NCBI GenBank assembly: GCA_017302435.1
Contig: JAFLDL010000005.1
Span: 1-64,000, forward strand
DNA length: 64,000 nt
From: Candidatus Accumulibacter necessarius
Lineage (GTDB): Bacteria > Pseudomonadota > Gammaproteobacteria > Burkholderiales > Rhodocyclaceae
Reading direction: 5' to 3'
This document shows, in pieces, positions 34,608-44,379 of the stretch. Positions within the stretch are counted from its first letter, which is position 1; the number at the start of each line of letters is the position of its first letter. A program made the translations under genes and the position numbers. Below the pieces are notes generated by a model, which worked only from the letters and a program-made list of their open reading frames with translations, did no database searches and had not been told where the DNA came from.

Positions 34608-35585
34608 ATGCTCGCTTACCTCGTCCGCCGCCTGCTCTACGCCCTGCCGATCCTGATCGGCGTTAACCTGATCACCTTTGCGCTGTTCTTCGTGGTCAAC
34701 ACGCCGGACGATATGGCGCGCATGCAGTTGGGTGTCAAGCGCGTGACGCCGGAAGCCATCGAGCGCTGGAAGGCCGAACGCGGCTACGACCGGCCGCTGT
34801 TCATCAACCAGGCGGCTTCCGGCAGTGCCATATTCACCGACACCATTTTTTTCACCAAGTCGGTGCGCATGTTCGCCGGCGATTTCGGGAGGGCCGAGGA
34901 CGGTCGCGACATCGCCCGCGAGATCACCACCCGGATGGGGCCCTCGCTGGCCATCGCCCTGCCGACCTTCATCCTCGGCCTGCTGGTCACCGTCTCGTTT
35001 GCCCTGCTGCTGACCTTCTTCCGCGCCAGCTATCTTGATTTCTGGGGCGTCGTTCTCTGCGTGGCGATGATGTCGATCTCGGGCCTTTTCTACATCATCG
35101 GTGGCCAGTATCTGGTGAGCAAGATCTGGAAGCTGGTGCCGATCTCGGGTTACGGGGGTGGTCTCGACGCCTGGAAGTTCCTCATCCTGCCGGTGGTGAT
35201 CGGGGTCGTTTCCGGCATCGGTTCGTCGACCCGCTGGTATCGCACCATCTTCATCGAGGAAATCTCCAAGGACTATGTGCGCACCGCGCGTGCCAAGGGG
35301 CTGTCCGAGGTGACCGTGCTGTTCCGTCACGTTCTGCGCAACGCGATGATTCCGATCCTGACCGGGGTCGTGGTCGTCATCCCGCTGCTCTTCATGGGCT
35401 CGTTGCTGACTGAATCGTTCTTCGGCATCCCGGGGCTGGGCAGCTACACGATCGACGCGATCAACGCGCAGGACTTTGCAGTGGTCCGTGCGATGGTGTT
35501 CATCGGTTCGGTACTCTACATCTTCGGACTGATCCTCACCGATCTTTCCTATACCTTCGTCGACCCGCGGATTCGTTTCAACTGA
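34608..35585 (+). CDS. ABC transporter permease, OppB/DppB/YejB type
   Basis: This 325-residue inner-membrane permease has six transmembrane segments. It starts MLAYLVRRLLYALPILIGV, the classic OppB-family opening. The EAA loop that contacts the ATPase reads KDYVRTARAKGLSE, followed by VLFRHVLRNAMIPILT. It pairs with the next permease to form the channel. The stop and next start overlap (TGATG), so translation is coupled. Confidence 0.93.
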   Translation: MLAYLVRRLLYALPILIGVNLITFALFFVVNTPDDMARMQLGVKRVTPEAIERWKAERGYDRPLFINQAASGSAIFTDTIFFTKSVRMFAGDFGRAEDGRDIAREITTRMGPSLAIALPTFILGLLVTVSFALLLTFFRASYLDFWGVVLCVAMMSISGLFYIIGGQYLVSKIWKLVPISGYGGGLDAWKFLILPVVIGVVSGIGSSTRWYRTIFIEEISKDYVRTARAKGLSEVTVLFRHVLRNAMIPILTGVVVVIPLLFMGSLLTESFFGIPGLGSYTIDAINAQDFAVVRAMVFIGSVLYIFGLILTDLSYTFVDPRIRFN

Positions 35586-37033
35586 TGCCTTTCCTGCCCG
35601 TCATCCTCTGGTCCGATGTGCTGATCTGGCTGCTGCTGGTCGGTGCCATCGCGCTTGGCGTGCTGTCGGCGCGTAAGCCGCTGCTCGCCGCGGCGTGGCG
35701 GCGGGTGGGCCGCAGCCGGGCGGGGATGGCTTCCGCCACGTTGCTGATCGCCTTTGTCGTCGTCGGCCTGCTCGATTCGATCCACTATCGCCCGCGCCTC
35801 GAGCACAGTGCCGGGCAGGGCGCTGCCGGCAGCGAGCAGCAGGCGACCGTTTACGCGGTGGAAGTGTTGTCGCTGCTCGACAGTATCCTGAGCTCATTGC
35901 GCACACGCAACGAAAAGACCTATTCGGAACCGCTGGCGACGCGTGCGCACGCCAAGGAGTCGATCGAGGTGCGCGATGCCGACGGCCAGCTTCGACAGAG
36001 CCGCGACTATCCGCGCCTGAAGTATGGCGGCGCGCACCTCGGCGCCGACGAGGCACGGCGCGATGCCGACATTGGCGAACGCGTCCTGCGCGCCACGGGC
36101 ATTGCGCTGCTCGCCTGGTGGGCGCTGGCGGCAACGACGGCGGCCGCTCTGGCCCGGCGGGCCGGCTGCCCGCACCGCGAGGCCTGGCGACGGATCTGGC
36201 GAAACGAGAGTGATTTTGCGTGGAATGCGGTGCTCGCGGCGATTGCCGGGTTGCTGCTGCTTGCCTCGCCGCTGGCGCTGCTGGCGGTCGACTACCATGT
36301 CTTTGGCACCGACAAGGTCGGCCAGGATGTGCTCTATCAGGTGCTGAAGAGCGTGCGCACGGCGCTGGTTATCGGGCTGGTGACGACGCTGGTGATGTTG
36401 CCGCTGTCGATTTTGCTCGGGGTCATCGCCGGCTACTTCCGTGGCTGGGTCGACGACCTGATCCAGTACCTGTACACGACCCTCAGCTCGATCCCCGGTG
36501 TGCTGCTGATCGCCGCCGCCGTGCTGATGATGCAGGTGGTGATCGACACCCATCCGCAGTGGTTCGCCACCGCCGCCGAACGCGCCGACCTGCGCCTGCT
36601 GGCGCTGTGCTTCATCCTCGGGGTGACCAGCTGGACCGGGCTGTGCCGGCTGCTGCGCGGCGAGGCGCTGAAGCTGCGCGAACTGGAGTACATTCAGGCG
36701 GCGCAGGCCTTTGGCGTCTCCGACCTGAGGATCATTGCGCGCCATATCCTGCCCAACCTGATGCACATCGTGATCATCGCTCTGGTGATGGACTTTTCCA
36801 GCCTGGTGCTGGCCGAAGCAGTGCTGTCCTACGTCGGCATCGGCGTCGATCCGACCATGATCAGCTTCGGGACGATGATCAACAATGCCCGCCTGGAGCT
36901 CGCCCGTGAACCGATGGTCTGGTGGTCGCTGGCGGCGGCCTTCGTTTTCATGTTTACGCTGGTGCTGGCAGCGAACCTGCTCGCCGATGCCGTGCGCGAT
37001 GCGTTCGATCCCCGTCTGGCGGGGTCGGCATGA
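35585..37033 (+). CDS. ABC transporter permease, OppC/DppC/YejE type, with a large N-terminal insert
   Basis: At 482 residues this is about 150 longer than ordinary OppC proteins. The permease core is at about residues 225-482, with FGTDKVGQDVLYQVLKSVR and the EAA loop EYIQAAQAFGVSDLR. Ahead of it are two extra hydrophobic segments (7-27, 45-65), a charged soluble stretch (about 85-170) and another segment (about 175-195). The insert is probably periplasmic; YejE-type permeases also have longer N-terminal parts. Start and stop overlap both neighbours. Confidence 0.88.
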   Translation: MPFLPVILWSDVLIWLLLVGAIALGVLSARKPLLAAAWRRVGRSRAGMASATLLIAFVVVGLLDSIHYRPRLEHSAGQGAAGSEQQATVYAVEVLSLLDSILSSLRTRNEKTYSEPLATRAHAKESIEVRDADGQLRQSRDYPRLKYGGAHLGADEARRDADIGERVLRATGIALLAWWALAATTAAALARRAGCPHREAWRRIWRNESDFAWNAVLAAIAGLLLLASPLALLAVDYHVFGTDKVGQDVLYQVLKSVRTALVIGLVTTLVMLPLSILLGVIAGYFRGWVDDLIQYLYTTLSSIPGVLLIAAAVLMMQVVIDTHPQWFATAAERADLRLLALCFILGVTSWTGLCRLLRGEALKLRELEYIQAAQAFGVSDLRIIARHILPNLMHIVIIALVMDFSSLVLAEAVLSYVGIGVDPTMISFGTMINNARLELAREPMVWWSLAAAFVFMFTLVLAANLLADAVRDAFDPRLAGSA

Positions 37034-39051
37034 GCCGGGAGGCCAGCTTGAGTGACGACGTGTTGCTGTGCGTGCGCGACTTGCGCATCGCCTTTGTCAG
37101 TGGGCGCTCGCTGCTGCCGGCGGTCGACGGCATCGGCTTCCGGCTTGCTGCCGGCGAGACGCTGGCGCTGCTCGGCGAGTCTGGGTGCGGCAAGTCGGCG
37201 ACGGCGCTGGCGCTGCTGCGCCTGCTGCCGGCTGCCGGGCGGATCGCTGGCGGCGAAGTGTCATTCGAGGGACGCGACCTGCTGTGCTTGTCCGAAGCCG
37301 AGATGCGTGGCGTTCGCGGCGGCGGCATGGCGATGATTTTTCAGGAGCCGGCGACCAGCCTCAACCCGGTACTGACCGTCGGTCACCAGCTGGGCGAGGT
37401 ACTCGAACGCCATCTCGGGCTTGTCGGGCAGGCGGCGCGGGAACGGTCGCTCGAACTGCTGACGGCGGTCGGCATTGCCGACCCGGGCCGCCGGCTTGGC
37501 GAATATCCCTTCCAGCTTTCCGGCGGCATGAAGCAGCGGGTGATGATCGCCGTCGCGCTGGCAGGCAATCCACGCCTGCTGATCGCCGACGAGCCGACGA
37601 CTGCACTTGACGTCACCATCCAGGCACAGATCCTCGACCTGCTACGTCGCTTGCAGGTCGATCGGGCTATGGGCATGCTGCTGATCACCCACGACCTCGG
37701 TGTGGTGGCCCAGATGGCCACCCGCGTCGGTGTCATGTACGCTGGCGAGATCGTCGAGGAAGCGCCACGCGAAGCCTTCTTTTCATCGCCGCAGCACCCG
37801 TATACGCGCAAGCTGTTCGCTGCCTTGCCCGATCTGGCCCGCCGCGGCGGCAGGCTGGAGACCATTCCGGGGCAGGTGCCACCGCTGTCAGAGATGCCCG
37901 GCGGCTGTCGTTTCGCGGCCCGTTGCCCGCACGCCTGGGATCTGTGTCGTCAACAGGCGCCGGCCTGGCGGCAGGTGGCAGTCGGGCATCGTCTGCGCTG
38001 CCATCTCGATGGCCAGGAGGGCGCGGGGCGCGGGGATATCGGCGCGGCCGTGGTCGCTGCCCATGGCGCTGTCGGCGGGCAAGCGCCTGCGCTGCTTGCG
38101 GTCGAGGATCTGCGCGTGCATTTTCCGATTCGACGCGGCCTCCTGCAGCGCACCGTTGGTTACGTGCGAGCGGTCGATGGCGTCTCGCTCGAACTGGCAT
38201 CGGGCCGCACACTGGCGTTGGTCGGCGAGTCGGGTTGCGGCAAGACGACAGTCGGCAAGGCGATCCTGCAACTGATCCCGGCCAGTGGCGGCCGCGTGCA
38301 GTTGCTCGGGCAGGCTCTCGGCGCCCAGTCGCGCCGCGCCCAGCGGCCATTGCGTCGGCGCATGCAGATGATCTTCCAGGACCCCTTTGCTTCGCTTAAT
38401 CCACGGCTTTCGGTCGGTGAGATCATTGGCGAGGGCATGCGGGCGCTCGGGTTTGATGCGACGGGGCAGGGTAACGGGGCCGCCATCGCCGCCGTTCTGG
38501 AACAGGTGGGACTGGCTCCGGAGGCAGCCGGGCGCTATCCGCACGAGTTTTCCGGTGGTCAGCGGCAGCGGATCGCGATTGCCCGCGCGCTCGCCGTGCA
38601 GCCCGACCTGGTGATCTGCGACGAACCAACCTCGGCGCTCGACGTGTCGGTGCAGGCACAGATTCTCAATTTGCTGGCGACGCTGCAGGCCGATCTTCGC
38701 CTCGCCTACCTGTTCATCACCCATAACTTCGCCGTCGTCGATCACCTCGCGCACGAGGTGGCGGTGATGTACCTCGGCCGCATCGTCGAACGGGGAACGG
38801 TGGACGAGGTGCTGCGTTCGCCGCAGCACCCCTACACTCGCGCCCTCCTGTCGGCGGTGCCGAGCCCGCGTCTGGATGTGCAGCCGGAGGTCATTCACTT
38901 GCCGGGTGAGATGCCGTCGCCGGCCAAGCCGCCGACTGGTTGCCACTTTCATCCCCGCTGTCGACAAGCCAGCGCCGTTTGTCGCGAGCGCTATCCCGAG
39001 ACGACTGCCGTATCAACCACGCATGCGGTGAACTGCCACCTCTACCGCTAG
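37030..39051 (+). CDS. fused double ATPase subunit of peptide ABC transporter
   Basis: This 673-residue protein joins two ABC ATPases (DppD-like then DppF-like, as in YejF/GsiA). Half one: Walker [10 protein letters not shown], signature LSGGMKQR, Walker B LLIADEPT. Half two: Walker [10 protein letters not shown], signature FSGGQRQR, Walker B LVICDEPT. Each half ends in an oligopeptide-ABC C-terminal motif with clustered cysteines ([32 protein letters not shown]), known in this family to bind an iron-sulfur cluster in some members. It energises uptake through the two upstream permeases; the start overlaps the permease stop. Confidence 0.94.
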   Translation: MSREASLSDDVLLCVRDLRIAFVSGRSLLPAVDGIGFRLAAGETLALLGESGCGKSATALALLRLLPAAGRIAGGEVSFEGRDLLCLSEAEMRGVRGGGMAMIFQEPATSLNPVLTVGHQLGEVLERHLGLVGQAARERSLELLTAVGIADPGRRLGEYPFQLSGGMKQRVMIAVALAGNPRLLIADEPTTALDVTIQAQILDLLRRLQVDRAMGMLLITHDLGVVAQMATRVGVMYAGEIVEEAPREAFFSSPQHPYTRKLFAALPDLARRGGRLETIPGQVPPLSEMPGGCRFAARCPHAWDLCRQQAPAWRQVAVGHRLRCHLDGQEGAGRGDIGAAVVAAHGAVGGQAPALLAVEDLRVHFPIRRGLLQRTVGYVRAVDGVSLELASGRTLALVGESGCGKTTVGKAILQLIPASGGRVQLLGQALGAQSRRAQRPLRRRMQMIFQDPFASLNPRLSVGEIIGEGMRALGFDATGQGNGAAIAAVLEQVGLAPEAAGRYPHEFSGGQRQRIAIARALAVQPDLVICDEPTSALDVSVQAQILNLLATLQADLRLAYLFITHNFAVVDHLAHEVAVMYLGRIVERGTVDEVLRSPQHPYTRALLSAVPSPRLDVQPEVIHLPGEMPSPAKPPTGCHFHPRCRQASAVCRERYPETTAVSTTHAVNCHLYR

Positions 39052-39078
39052 CTTCACCTGGTAACGGCCGGCAGCAGA

Positions 39079-39098
39079 ACGCCGCCTTTCGGCGGCGT
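39079..39098. terminator. hairpin between the ABC operon and mltD
   Basis: ACGCCGCC-TTTC-GGCGGCGT is a perfect 8-bp stem with a 4-base loop, placed between the convergent ABC ATPase and mltD genes. No strong T-run follows on either side. Confidence 0.6.
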
Positions 39099-39124
39099 CA
39101 GTTGTGGCCGGGAAACCCTCCAGT

Positions 39125-41158
39125 CTAGAAGCTATTCTGTACGAGCTGGATGGTCAGCCGCTGTCCAGGCTTGAGATCGTTGCTCTGGATGCGATTCCAG
39201 CGCAGGATATCGTCCTTCTCGACCCGGAACTGTTTGGCGATCGAAACCAGCGTATCGCCACGACGAATCGTGTATTGCGCCAGCTTCGTCTGTTTCTTGC
39301 TGCCCGGCCGGGTCTGCTCTGACGCGTCGCGGGCCTTGTTGGCGGCTTTCTCTGCGGTCTTGACGTCGACCCTGGCCACGTCCTGACGGCCGCTCCTGGC
39401 TGCCTTGTCTTGCCGGCTTTCGACCTCAGCCATCTCGCTGCGTGACTTGCCTGCCAGTGGCTTGCTGACTGGCTCCGGCGCTGCGACTGCCAGTCTGGTA
39501 CCGGCGTTGACCTGGTTGACTCGCAGCTTGTTGATCTGCTTCAGCTCGGCCAGTGTCATGTCGTATCGGCTGGCAATCTCTGAAAGCGTTTCGCCCTTGC
39601 GTACAGCGTGGCTGCGCGTGACCGCGATGGCTGTCGCGTCGCTACGTGGCGACGCCTGCTTGCCGTCCTCGCTCCTGGCAAGGGTTGTGCGTTGTCCGGC
39701 AGGTGCCGGTTTGATGGCTGGCTCGGGTGTCGCTACGGTCAGCCTGGTGCCGGCTGTCGCTCGCTCGGCGCGCAGCTTGTTGATTTGTTTCAGCTCCGTC
39801 AGCGTCATGCCGTAACGCTGCGCTACCTTGAGCAGCGTTTCGCCCTTCTGTACCGTGTGCGTGTGAGCGGTCGCGACCGGCGCTGGCTCTACCACCTGCG
39901 GCAGCCGCGGCTGTTCGGCCACGAGTCTTGGCTCCGGCAGTCCGGCGACGTCGGCTGGATCTGCACCCTCCTGGCCCGCGACCAGCAGGGTGAGCCCGGG
40001 AGACATCCTGATCCTGCCGCTGATGCCATTGACGGCCTTCAGGTTGGCGACCGTCATGCCGAAGCGCGGGGCAACCTCTTCGAGCTTTTCGCCCGGACGC
40101 AGCGTATAGGCCTGCCACGAGGAGAGCGGCTTTTCGCTCTCCTCGTGAGCCTCAAGATTGCTGATGAAGGTATCTACCTTGTGCGCCGGGATGACCATCG
40201 GCGTTTCGGACTTGATGACCGGGCGATTGTGCGCCGGGTTCAGGGCAACGAACTCCTTGACAGGCATTTCTGCAAGCCGGGCGGCGAGCGTCACGTCGAT
40301 ATTGGCTGTCTTGGTGACTGTCGCGAAATAGGGTCGATTGGGAACACCGCGGATATTGAGGGTAGCGAGAATGTTCGGGTTGCTGAAGACGTTCTTCAGG
40401 GCCTGCAGCTTGGGGACGTAATGCCGAGTTTCCTCGGGCATCGTCAGGCTCAGGTAGTCGGTTGGCAGACCATTGGCTTTGTTCTTGTTGATTGCTCGCC
40501 CGACAGCGCCTTCGCCCCAGTTGTAGGAGGCAAGCGCGAGGTGCCAGTCGCCGTGCAGATCGTAGATGTATTGCAGGTATTCGAGGGCGGCTGCGGTCGA
40601 GGCGACGATGTCGCGCCGCTCGTCGACCCACCAGTTCTGTTCGAGCTTGTATTGCTTGCCGGTCGCCGGCACGAACTGCCAGAGGCCGGAAGCATGACTG
40701 CGCGAGTAGGCCGTCGGGTTGTAGGCGCTTTCGACCATGGGCAAAAGGGCAAGCTCCATCGGCATGCCACGCTTCTCGATTTCCTCGACAATGTGATGCA
40801 GGTAGCGACTGCTGCGCTCGACCATGCGGCGCAGGGACTCCGGGTGGTTGAGATACCACTGCTGGTGATGCAGGACCAGCGCGTTGTTGATGTTGGGCAT
40901 CGAGAAGCCCTGCCGCATGCGCTGGAACAACTCCTCCGGCTCGGAGGTCAGATCGATGGTCTCGGCGAGCCGTACGGGCGCGACGAGTTCGACGACCGGC
41001 AAGACACCATCGCTTGCGAGCTGCTGGGCTGAATTGATGCTTTCGGTCTTGGCAAGACCGACATTGGGGAAAGGAAGACCCTGGTTCGCTACGTCGTCAG
41101 CCGAAGCAGCAACACAGGCCAAAGCAAATGCAACTGCAAACGCGATTCGTGGCGTCAT
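39125..41158 (-). CDS. mltD: membrane-bound lytic transglycosylase D with four LysM repeats
   Basis: This 677-residue periplasmic murein lytic transglycosylase has a signal peptide (MTPRIAFAVAFALACVAASA); no lipobox cysteine lies at the usual place. The catalytic domain is at about residues 90-260, with MELALLPMVESAYNP carrying the catalytic glutamate and SGLWQFVPATG. Four LysM peptidoglycan-binding repeats follow, each starting Y/H-T/A-x-R/K-x-G-E/D-x-L, at about 350, 425, 510 and 630. E. coli MltD has two, so the C-terminal region is expanded. The ATG at 41158 is chosen for the signal peptide. Confidence 0.93.
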   Translation of the reverse strand: MTPRIAFAVAFALACVAASADDVANQGLPFPNVGLAKTESINSAQQLASDGVLPVVELVAPVRLAETIDLTSEPEELFQRMRQGFSMPNINNALVLHHQQWYLNHPESLRRMVERSSRYLHHIVEEIEKRGMPMELALLPMVESAYNPTAYSRSHASGLWQFVPATGKQYKLEQNWWVDERRDIVASTAAALEYLQYIYDLHGDWHLALASYNWGEGAVGRAINKNKANGLPTDYLSLTMPEETRHYVPKLQALKNVFSNPNILATLNIRGVPNRPYFATVTKTANIDVTLAARLAEMPVKEFVALNPAHNRPVIKSETPMVIPAHKVDTFISNLEAHEESEKPLSSWQAYTLRPGEKLEEVAPRFGMTVANLKAVNGISGRIRMSPGLTLLVAGQEGADPADVAGLPEPRLVAEQPRLPQVVEPAPVATAHTHTVQKGETLLKVAQRYGMTLTELKQINKLRAERATAGTRLTVATPEPAIKPAPAGQRTTLARSEDGKQASPRSDATAIAVTRSHAVRKGETLSEIASRYDMTLAELKQINKLRVNQVNAGTRLAVAAPEPVSKPLAGKSRSEMAEVESRQDKAARSGRQDVARVDVKTAEKAANKARDASEQTRPGSKKQTKLAQYTIRRGDTLVSIAKQFRVEKDDILRWNRIQSNDLKPGQRLTIQLVQNSF

Positions 41159-41391
41159 CCGTACATCCTGTTCTCGTTCTCGGGTGGGCGCCAGTTCATC
41201 CCCGCTGCGTGGGATCACCTGGTCGAATGGTGAGACTGCAAGCCAATGATTATAGAACAAACACGCGCAGAAGGTGGAGAGCAATTGCGTCGGCAAGATC
41301 GGCTGTCACTACAGCGGCGGGCGGTTGCGGAGAGGCTGCTGGCGGGGAGGTGTCGCCTTGCGGCCAGCGTCAGGTGACGATCCAGAAACAG

Positions 41392-41417
41392 GAAAGCCCA
41401 GTCATGGCTGGGCTTTC
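41392..41417 (-). terminator. terminator of tRNA-Asp
   Basis: GAAAGCCCAG at 41392-41401 pairs perfectly with CTGGGCTTTC at 41408-41417, with a 6-base loop. On the minus strand it lies 12 bases after the tRNA 3' end. Confidence 0.75.
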
Positions 41418-41429
41418 TGCTATGGATGC

Positions 41430-41506
41430 TGGCGGAGTGGACGGGACTCGAACCCGCGACCCCCGGCGTGACAGGCCGGTATTCTAACCAACTGAACTAC
41501 CACTCC
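41430..41506 (-). tRNA. tRNA-Asp (anticodon GTC)
   Basis: The 77-base cloverleaf on the minus strand has acceptor GGAGTGG paired with CCACTCC, anticodon loop CTGTCAC (GTC), T-arm GGGTTCGAGTCCC and an encoded CCA end. The pairing is complete. A hairpin terminator follows. Confidence 0.97.
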
Positions 41507-41732
41507 GTGTTGCTGCAGACAGGTCTTGGCGGTAGGGCGCTCGGCTCTTGGCTGAGCGATCTTCCTTCGCGCTGTGCAAGCTGCGCATTATAGCGAATTT
41601 CGCCGGGCAAGCAAGGGGCGATCGAGCCGGAATCGGAGGGCGGAACTGGGAAAGTGACCGGACGGGTTGTCGAGGCCAGATGTCGCTGGGTGCTGACGAT
41701 CTTCTGGAACGTAGCCAGGTGGTACACAGTGG

Positions 41733-42680
41733 TCAGGCCTGAATGCACTCATAGCGGATCAGGTCAGGAGAGTTGTTGGCGACCGCCTGTCCCAGGCAGA
41801 TGATTCCCCGATCGTGCAGAGTGAACTCCTCCCGTTGCACAAAGAAGCGGGCACCGTTGTCCAGTAATAGATAGGTTCCGTTGGTGCTGCCGTCAGCGAG
41901 GATAAACTTGCCCTGGCGGAACTGGATGTCGGCATGACTGCGGGACACCCGGTCGTTGTCTATCACCAGATTGTTCTTCTCTCCACGTCCGAGGGTAAAC
42001 ATCCGGGAACTCGGCATTACTTCGAAGGTTGCGCCGCGATAGATGAGGATCAGCCGGGCGACCAGGAGGCTGCGCAATTCTTCCTGCTGTTCCGTACTAA
42101 CGACCTGGGTCAGGCTGGAGGGTTCCTGCCAGAGTACTTCGACGATCTCCATCTCATCCTGTTTGCCGCGCACCCACGAGCGGCCAAGGCTACGAGTCAT
42201 CTGTTCAAGGTCGTCCGGCAACTGGCTGACCGTCTCGCGGGTGGTGATGATCTGGTCAGCCTTGGCCAGCGAAACCATGCGGGCGGCCACATTGACCGCG
42301 TCGCCGAACAGGTCGTCCTGCTCGACGAGTACGGGCCCGTGCTGCAGACCGATCTTGATGGAAATGCTGAATTCCATCAGGTACGAATCGTCCTTGATTG
42401 CCGTGTGCATCTCAGAGGCAGCGTTCATCGCCCGCTCGGCATCCGGAAAGCGGCTCATGATTTCATCGCCGATGGTCTTGATGACGGTACCGCCAAACTC
42501 GGCGGTCGCGGCCTTGAGCAATTCGAGGATACGGCTCTCGATCTGCCTTGCCTGCCAGTTGCCATACTCTTCGAACAACCGGGTACTGCCGCAGATATCG
42601 GCGAACAGCACCGTTGCCGATATCTGTTGACGCGCTGTTGTCCGGTCGCCCGGCGCGGACATGTGCTTGCGCGCCTTCAT
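41733..42680 (-). CDS. class III adenylate/guanylate cyclase with FHA domain
   Basis: This 315-residue soluble protein has a class III nucleotide cyclase domain at about residues 18-190, with metal aspartates D28 (FADICGSTRLF) and D72 (TIGDEIMSRF). An FHA phosphothreonine-binding domain follows at about 215-310, with FTLGRGEKN, RVSRSHADI and GSTNGTYL. The fusion implies a cyclase controlled by, or docking to, a Ser/Thr-phosphorylated partner; no kinase gene is in the window. A GGAAGAA site precedes the ATG. Product (cAMP or cGMP) is not certain. Crp-type proteins at 7506 and 46818 are possible receivers. Confidence 0.88.
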   Translation of the reverse strand: MKARKHMSAPGDRTTARQQISATVLFADICGSTRLFEEYGNWQARQIESRILELLKAATAEFGGTVIKTIGDEIMSRFPDAERAMNAASEMHTAIKDDSYLMEFSISIKIGLQHGPVLVEQDDLFGDAVNVAARMVSLAKADQIITTRETVSQLPDDLEQMTRSLGRSWVRGKQDEMEIVEVLWQEPSSLTQVVSTEQQEELRSLLVARLILIYRGATFEVMPSSRMFTLGRGEKNNLVIDNDRVSRSHADIQFRQGKFILADGSTNGTYLLLDNGARFFVQREEFTLHDRGIICLGQAVANNSPDLIRYECIQA

Positions 42681-42834
42681 CTTGTTCTTCCGAGTTCTCC
42701 GTGAGCCACCGCGTTAGCCATCAGCATAAGCCGGCACCAGCCAGTCTGCGATCAGGCGACGCGTCGCCGGGCACGCAACCGGTTCGCGGCAGGTCATCCG
42801 CAAAGACCACAGCCGACGCCTCGGTCGCCATTCA

Positions 42835-43263
42835 TCAACCAAAGCGGCGCTTTACCTGTTCGCGACGTTCCTGCGCTTCGAGGCACAGGGCCGCCGTTGG
42901 CCGCGCCAGCAGTCGGGCGATGCCGATCGGTTCGCCGGTTTCCTCGCACCAACCATAGTTACCGTCATCGATGCGCTTCACTGCTTCGCGGATTTTCTGC
43001 AGGAGCTTCCTCTCGCGATCCCGAACGCGCAGCTCCAGGGTGTGCTCCTCTTCCGCGCTGGCACGATCGTTCCAGTCGGAACTTGTTTCACTCTCCTGCA
43101 GGTGGCCTGCGGTCGTCTTTACTGCCGAGAGAAGGGCCTGCTCTTCCGCGAGTAGCCGTCGGCGAAAGAAAGCCAACTGGCCTGCAGACATGTACTGCTC
43201 CGGTGAGGCCGACAGCAGGGTGGCCTCGGTCTCAGTGTCAACTCGTTCGCCGGGCTTATCCAT
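42835..43263 (-). CDS. dksA: RNA polymerase-binding transcription factor DksA (two-cysteine type)
   Basis: This 142-residue protein has the DksA coiled-coil with the tip motif D63-W-N-D66-R-A68 (DxxDxA), which enters the polymerase secondary channel to help ppGpp. In the globular domain the four zinc cysteines are reduced to two: C106, T109, C127, A130. Two-cysteine DksA proteins are known in Proteobacteria and work without a stable zinc. Start ATG 43263 has AAGGAG upstream; longer in-frame starts are less likely. Confidence 0.9.
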   Translation of the reverse strand: MDKPGERVDTETEATLLSASPEQYMSAGQLAFFRRRLLAEEQALLSAVKTTAGHLQESETSSDWNDRASAEEEHTLELRVRDRERKLLQKIREAVKRIDDGNYGWCEETGEPIGIARLLARPTAALCLEAQERREQVKRRFG

Positions 43264-43473
43264 ATTTCTCACTCCTTCACTTTTTTTGGCGGGCCACCGA
43301 CCACTGGGAAGTGGCTTGAGGGGGTTGGTCTGGCTCATGCCAGCAGGTCCCGACAAGGTGCTCAGGTGAGGTCCACCGCCCTCCGGGCTCTCGCCACTGT
43401 CGAGCCATGTTATCGCATTGCGCGTCGATGGCATAGCCGCAAGTCATCACCAGTCGCAGGGAGGTGCATCAAC

Positions 43474-43495
43474 AAAAAAACCGCCCGCGGGCGGC
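43474..43495 (-). terminator. terminator of tRNA-Val
   Basis: On the minus strand the self-complementary CCGCCCGCGGGCGG is followed by TTTTTTT (43480-43474), a strong intrinsic terminator 80 bases after the tRNA-Val end. Confidence 0.85.
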
Positions 43496-43574
43496 TTGAT
43501 CATGTTCTCTGCAACTACTGGCCTGCTCTCCCAAGGACGTCTGCCCGGCGCCCTGCTGGCACTGGCGATACGCT

Positions 43575-43651
43575 TGGTAGGCGCGATTGGACTCGAACCA
43601 ACGACCCCCACCATGTCAAGGTGGTGCTCTAACCAGCTGAGCTACGCGCCT
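43575..43651 (-). tRNA. tRNA-Val (anticodon GAC)
   Basis: The 77-base cloverleaf on the minus strand has acceptor AGGCGCG paired with CGCGCCT, D-arm GCTCAGCTGGTTAGAGC, anticodon loop CTTGACA (GAC), T-arm TTGGTTCGAGTCCAA and encoded ACCA. Intact. Confidence 0.97.
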
Positions 43652-43764
43652 TCATCAAAGCCGGAACTGCACACAACTTCAAGGAAGTGCGCATTATACG
43701 GCGCGGCAACGCCAAGTCAAGCATCTCCGTCCGGGGTGCGTCGCCAACCTCTCTAACCCGGCTC

Positions 43765-44379
43765 TCAGTCGCCAATCACGTCGGTGTTGGCTGGCGGGGT
43801 GAAGCGAAACAGGGAAGGCGCCAGACGCGGGTTGCGCTCGAGATGTGAAAATACCAGCGAGGTCTTCTGACCGAGGCTGTCGAACAACTCCATCGCTCGC
43901 AGTTCACTTCCGGCAAAGCCAAGGCGGACCTTCTCGAATCCGCTGTCCTGCGCCTTGGGAATCGCCTCTACCCACTCCAGTCCCTCCCGCTCGCCAGCTT
44001 CGCTCAGGGTGAAGCTCTTTTCGATCGCGCTGTCACCCGCAAGCAGTGCGGCCGGCGTTCCGCCGAGAGCGGCACCCGCCTTCCTGACCGTGACCTGGCG
44101 CAAGTCCGGGTCATGGATCCAGACTCGTTCTCCGTCGCCAACCAGCAGTTGACTATAGGGCTTGTCGATCTGCCAGCGAAACTTGCCTGGTCGCGAGAAC
44201 ATCATGGCGCCGCTGGAGGCCTGTCCCTGGCGCCCGTTCCTGGCCACCACGGTTTGCGCGAAATCGGCGCGTACGGTCCGGGTTGATTCGAGGAACTGAC
44301 GCAGTTTGTCGATGGCCCCGGCGTTCGCGGCCTGCGCCGCGAGCAGGCAGGCCGCTGCGAGGAGCGCTCGCCCGATCAT
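43765..44379 (-). CDS. lolA: outer-membrane lipoprotein carrier protein LolA
   Basis: This 204-residue periplasmic chaperone takes lipoproteins released by LolCDE to LolB at the outer membrane. Signal peptide [20 protein letters not shown]. The mature part has the LolA start [19 protein letters not shown], the [19 protein letters not shown] strand region and the [15 protein letters not shown] end. Its start overlaps the ftsK stop by 4 bases, so the two genes form the frequent ftsK-lolA pair. Confidence 0.95.
   Translation of the reverse strand: MIGRALLAAACLLAAQAANAGAIDKLRQFLESTRTVRADFAQTVVARNGRQGQASSGAMMFSRPGKFRWQIDKPYSQLLVGDGERVWIHDPDLRQVTVRKAGAALGGTPAALLAGDSAIEKSFTLSEAGEREGLEWVEAIPKAQDSGFEKVRLGFAGSELRAMELFDSLGQKTSLVFSHLERNPRLAPSLFRFTPPANTDVIGD

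Noticed and set aside
32370..35330. A 986-codon open frame on the minus strand opposite the ABC binding-protein and permease genes
   Set aside because: It is a high-GC antisense shadow: the plus-strand proteins have clear family motifs, while the minus-strand product has biased Gln/Arg/Asp content and no recognisable domain.
41274..41506. Short plus-strand coding frames containing RDSNPRP-like text near tRNA-Asp, and similar ones near tRNA-Val
   Set aside because: They are translations of the antisense strand of the tRNA genes, a well-known artefact.
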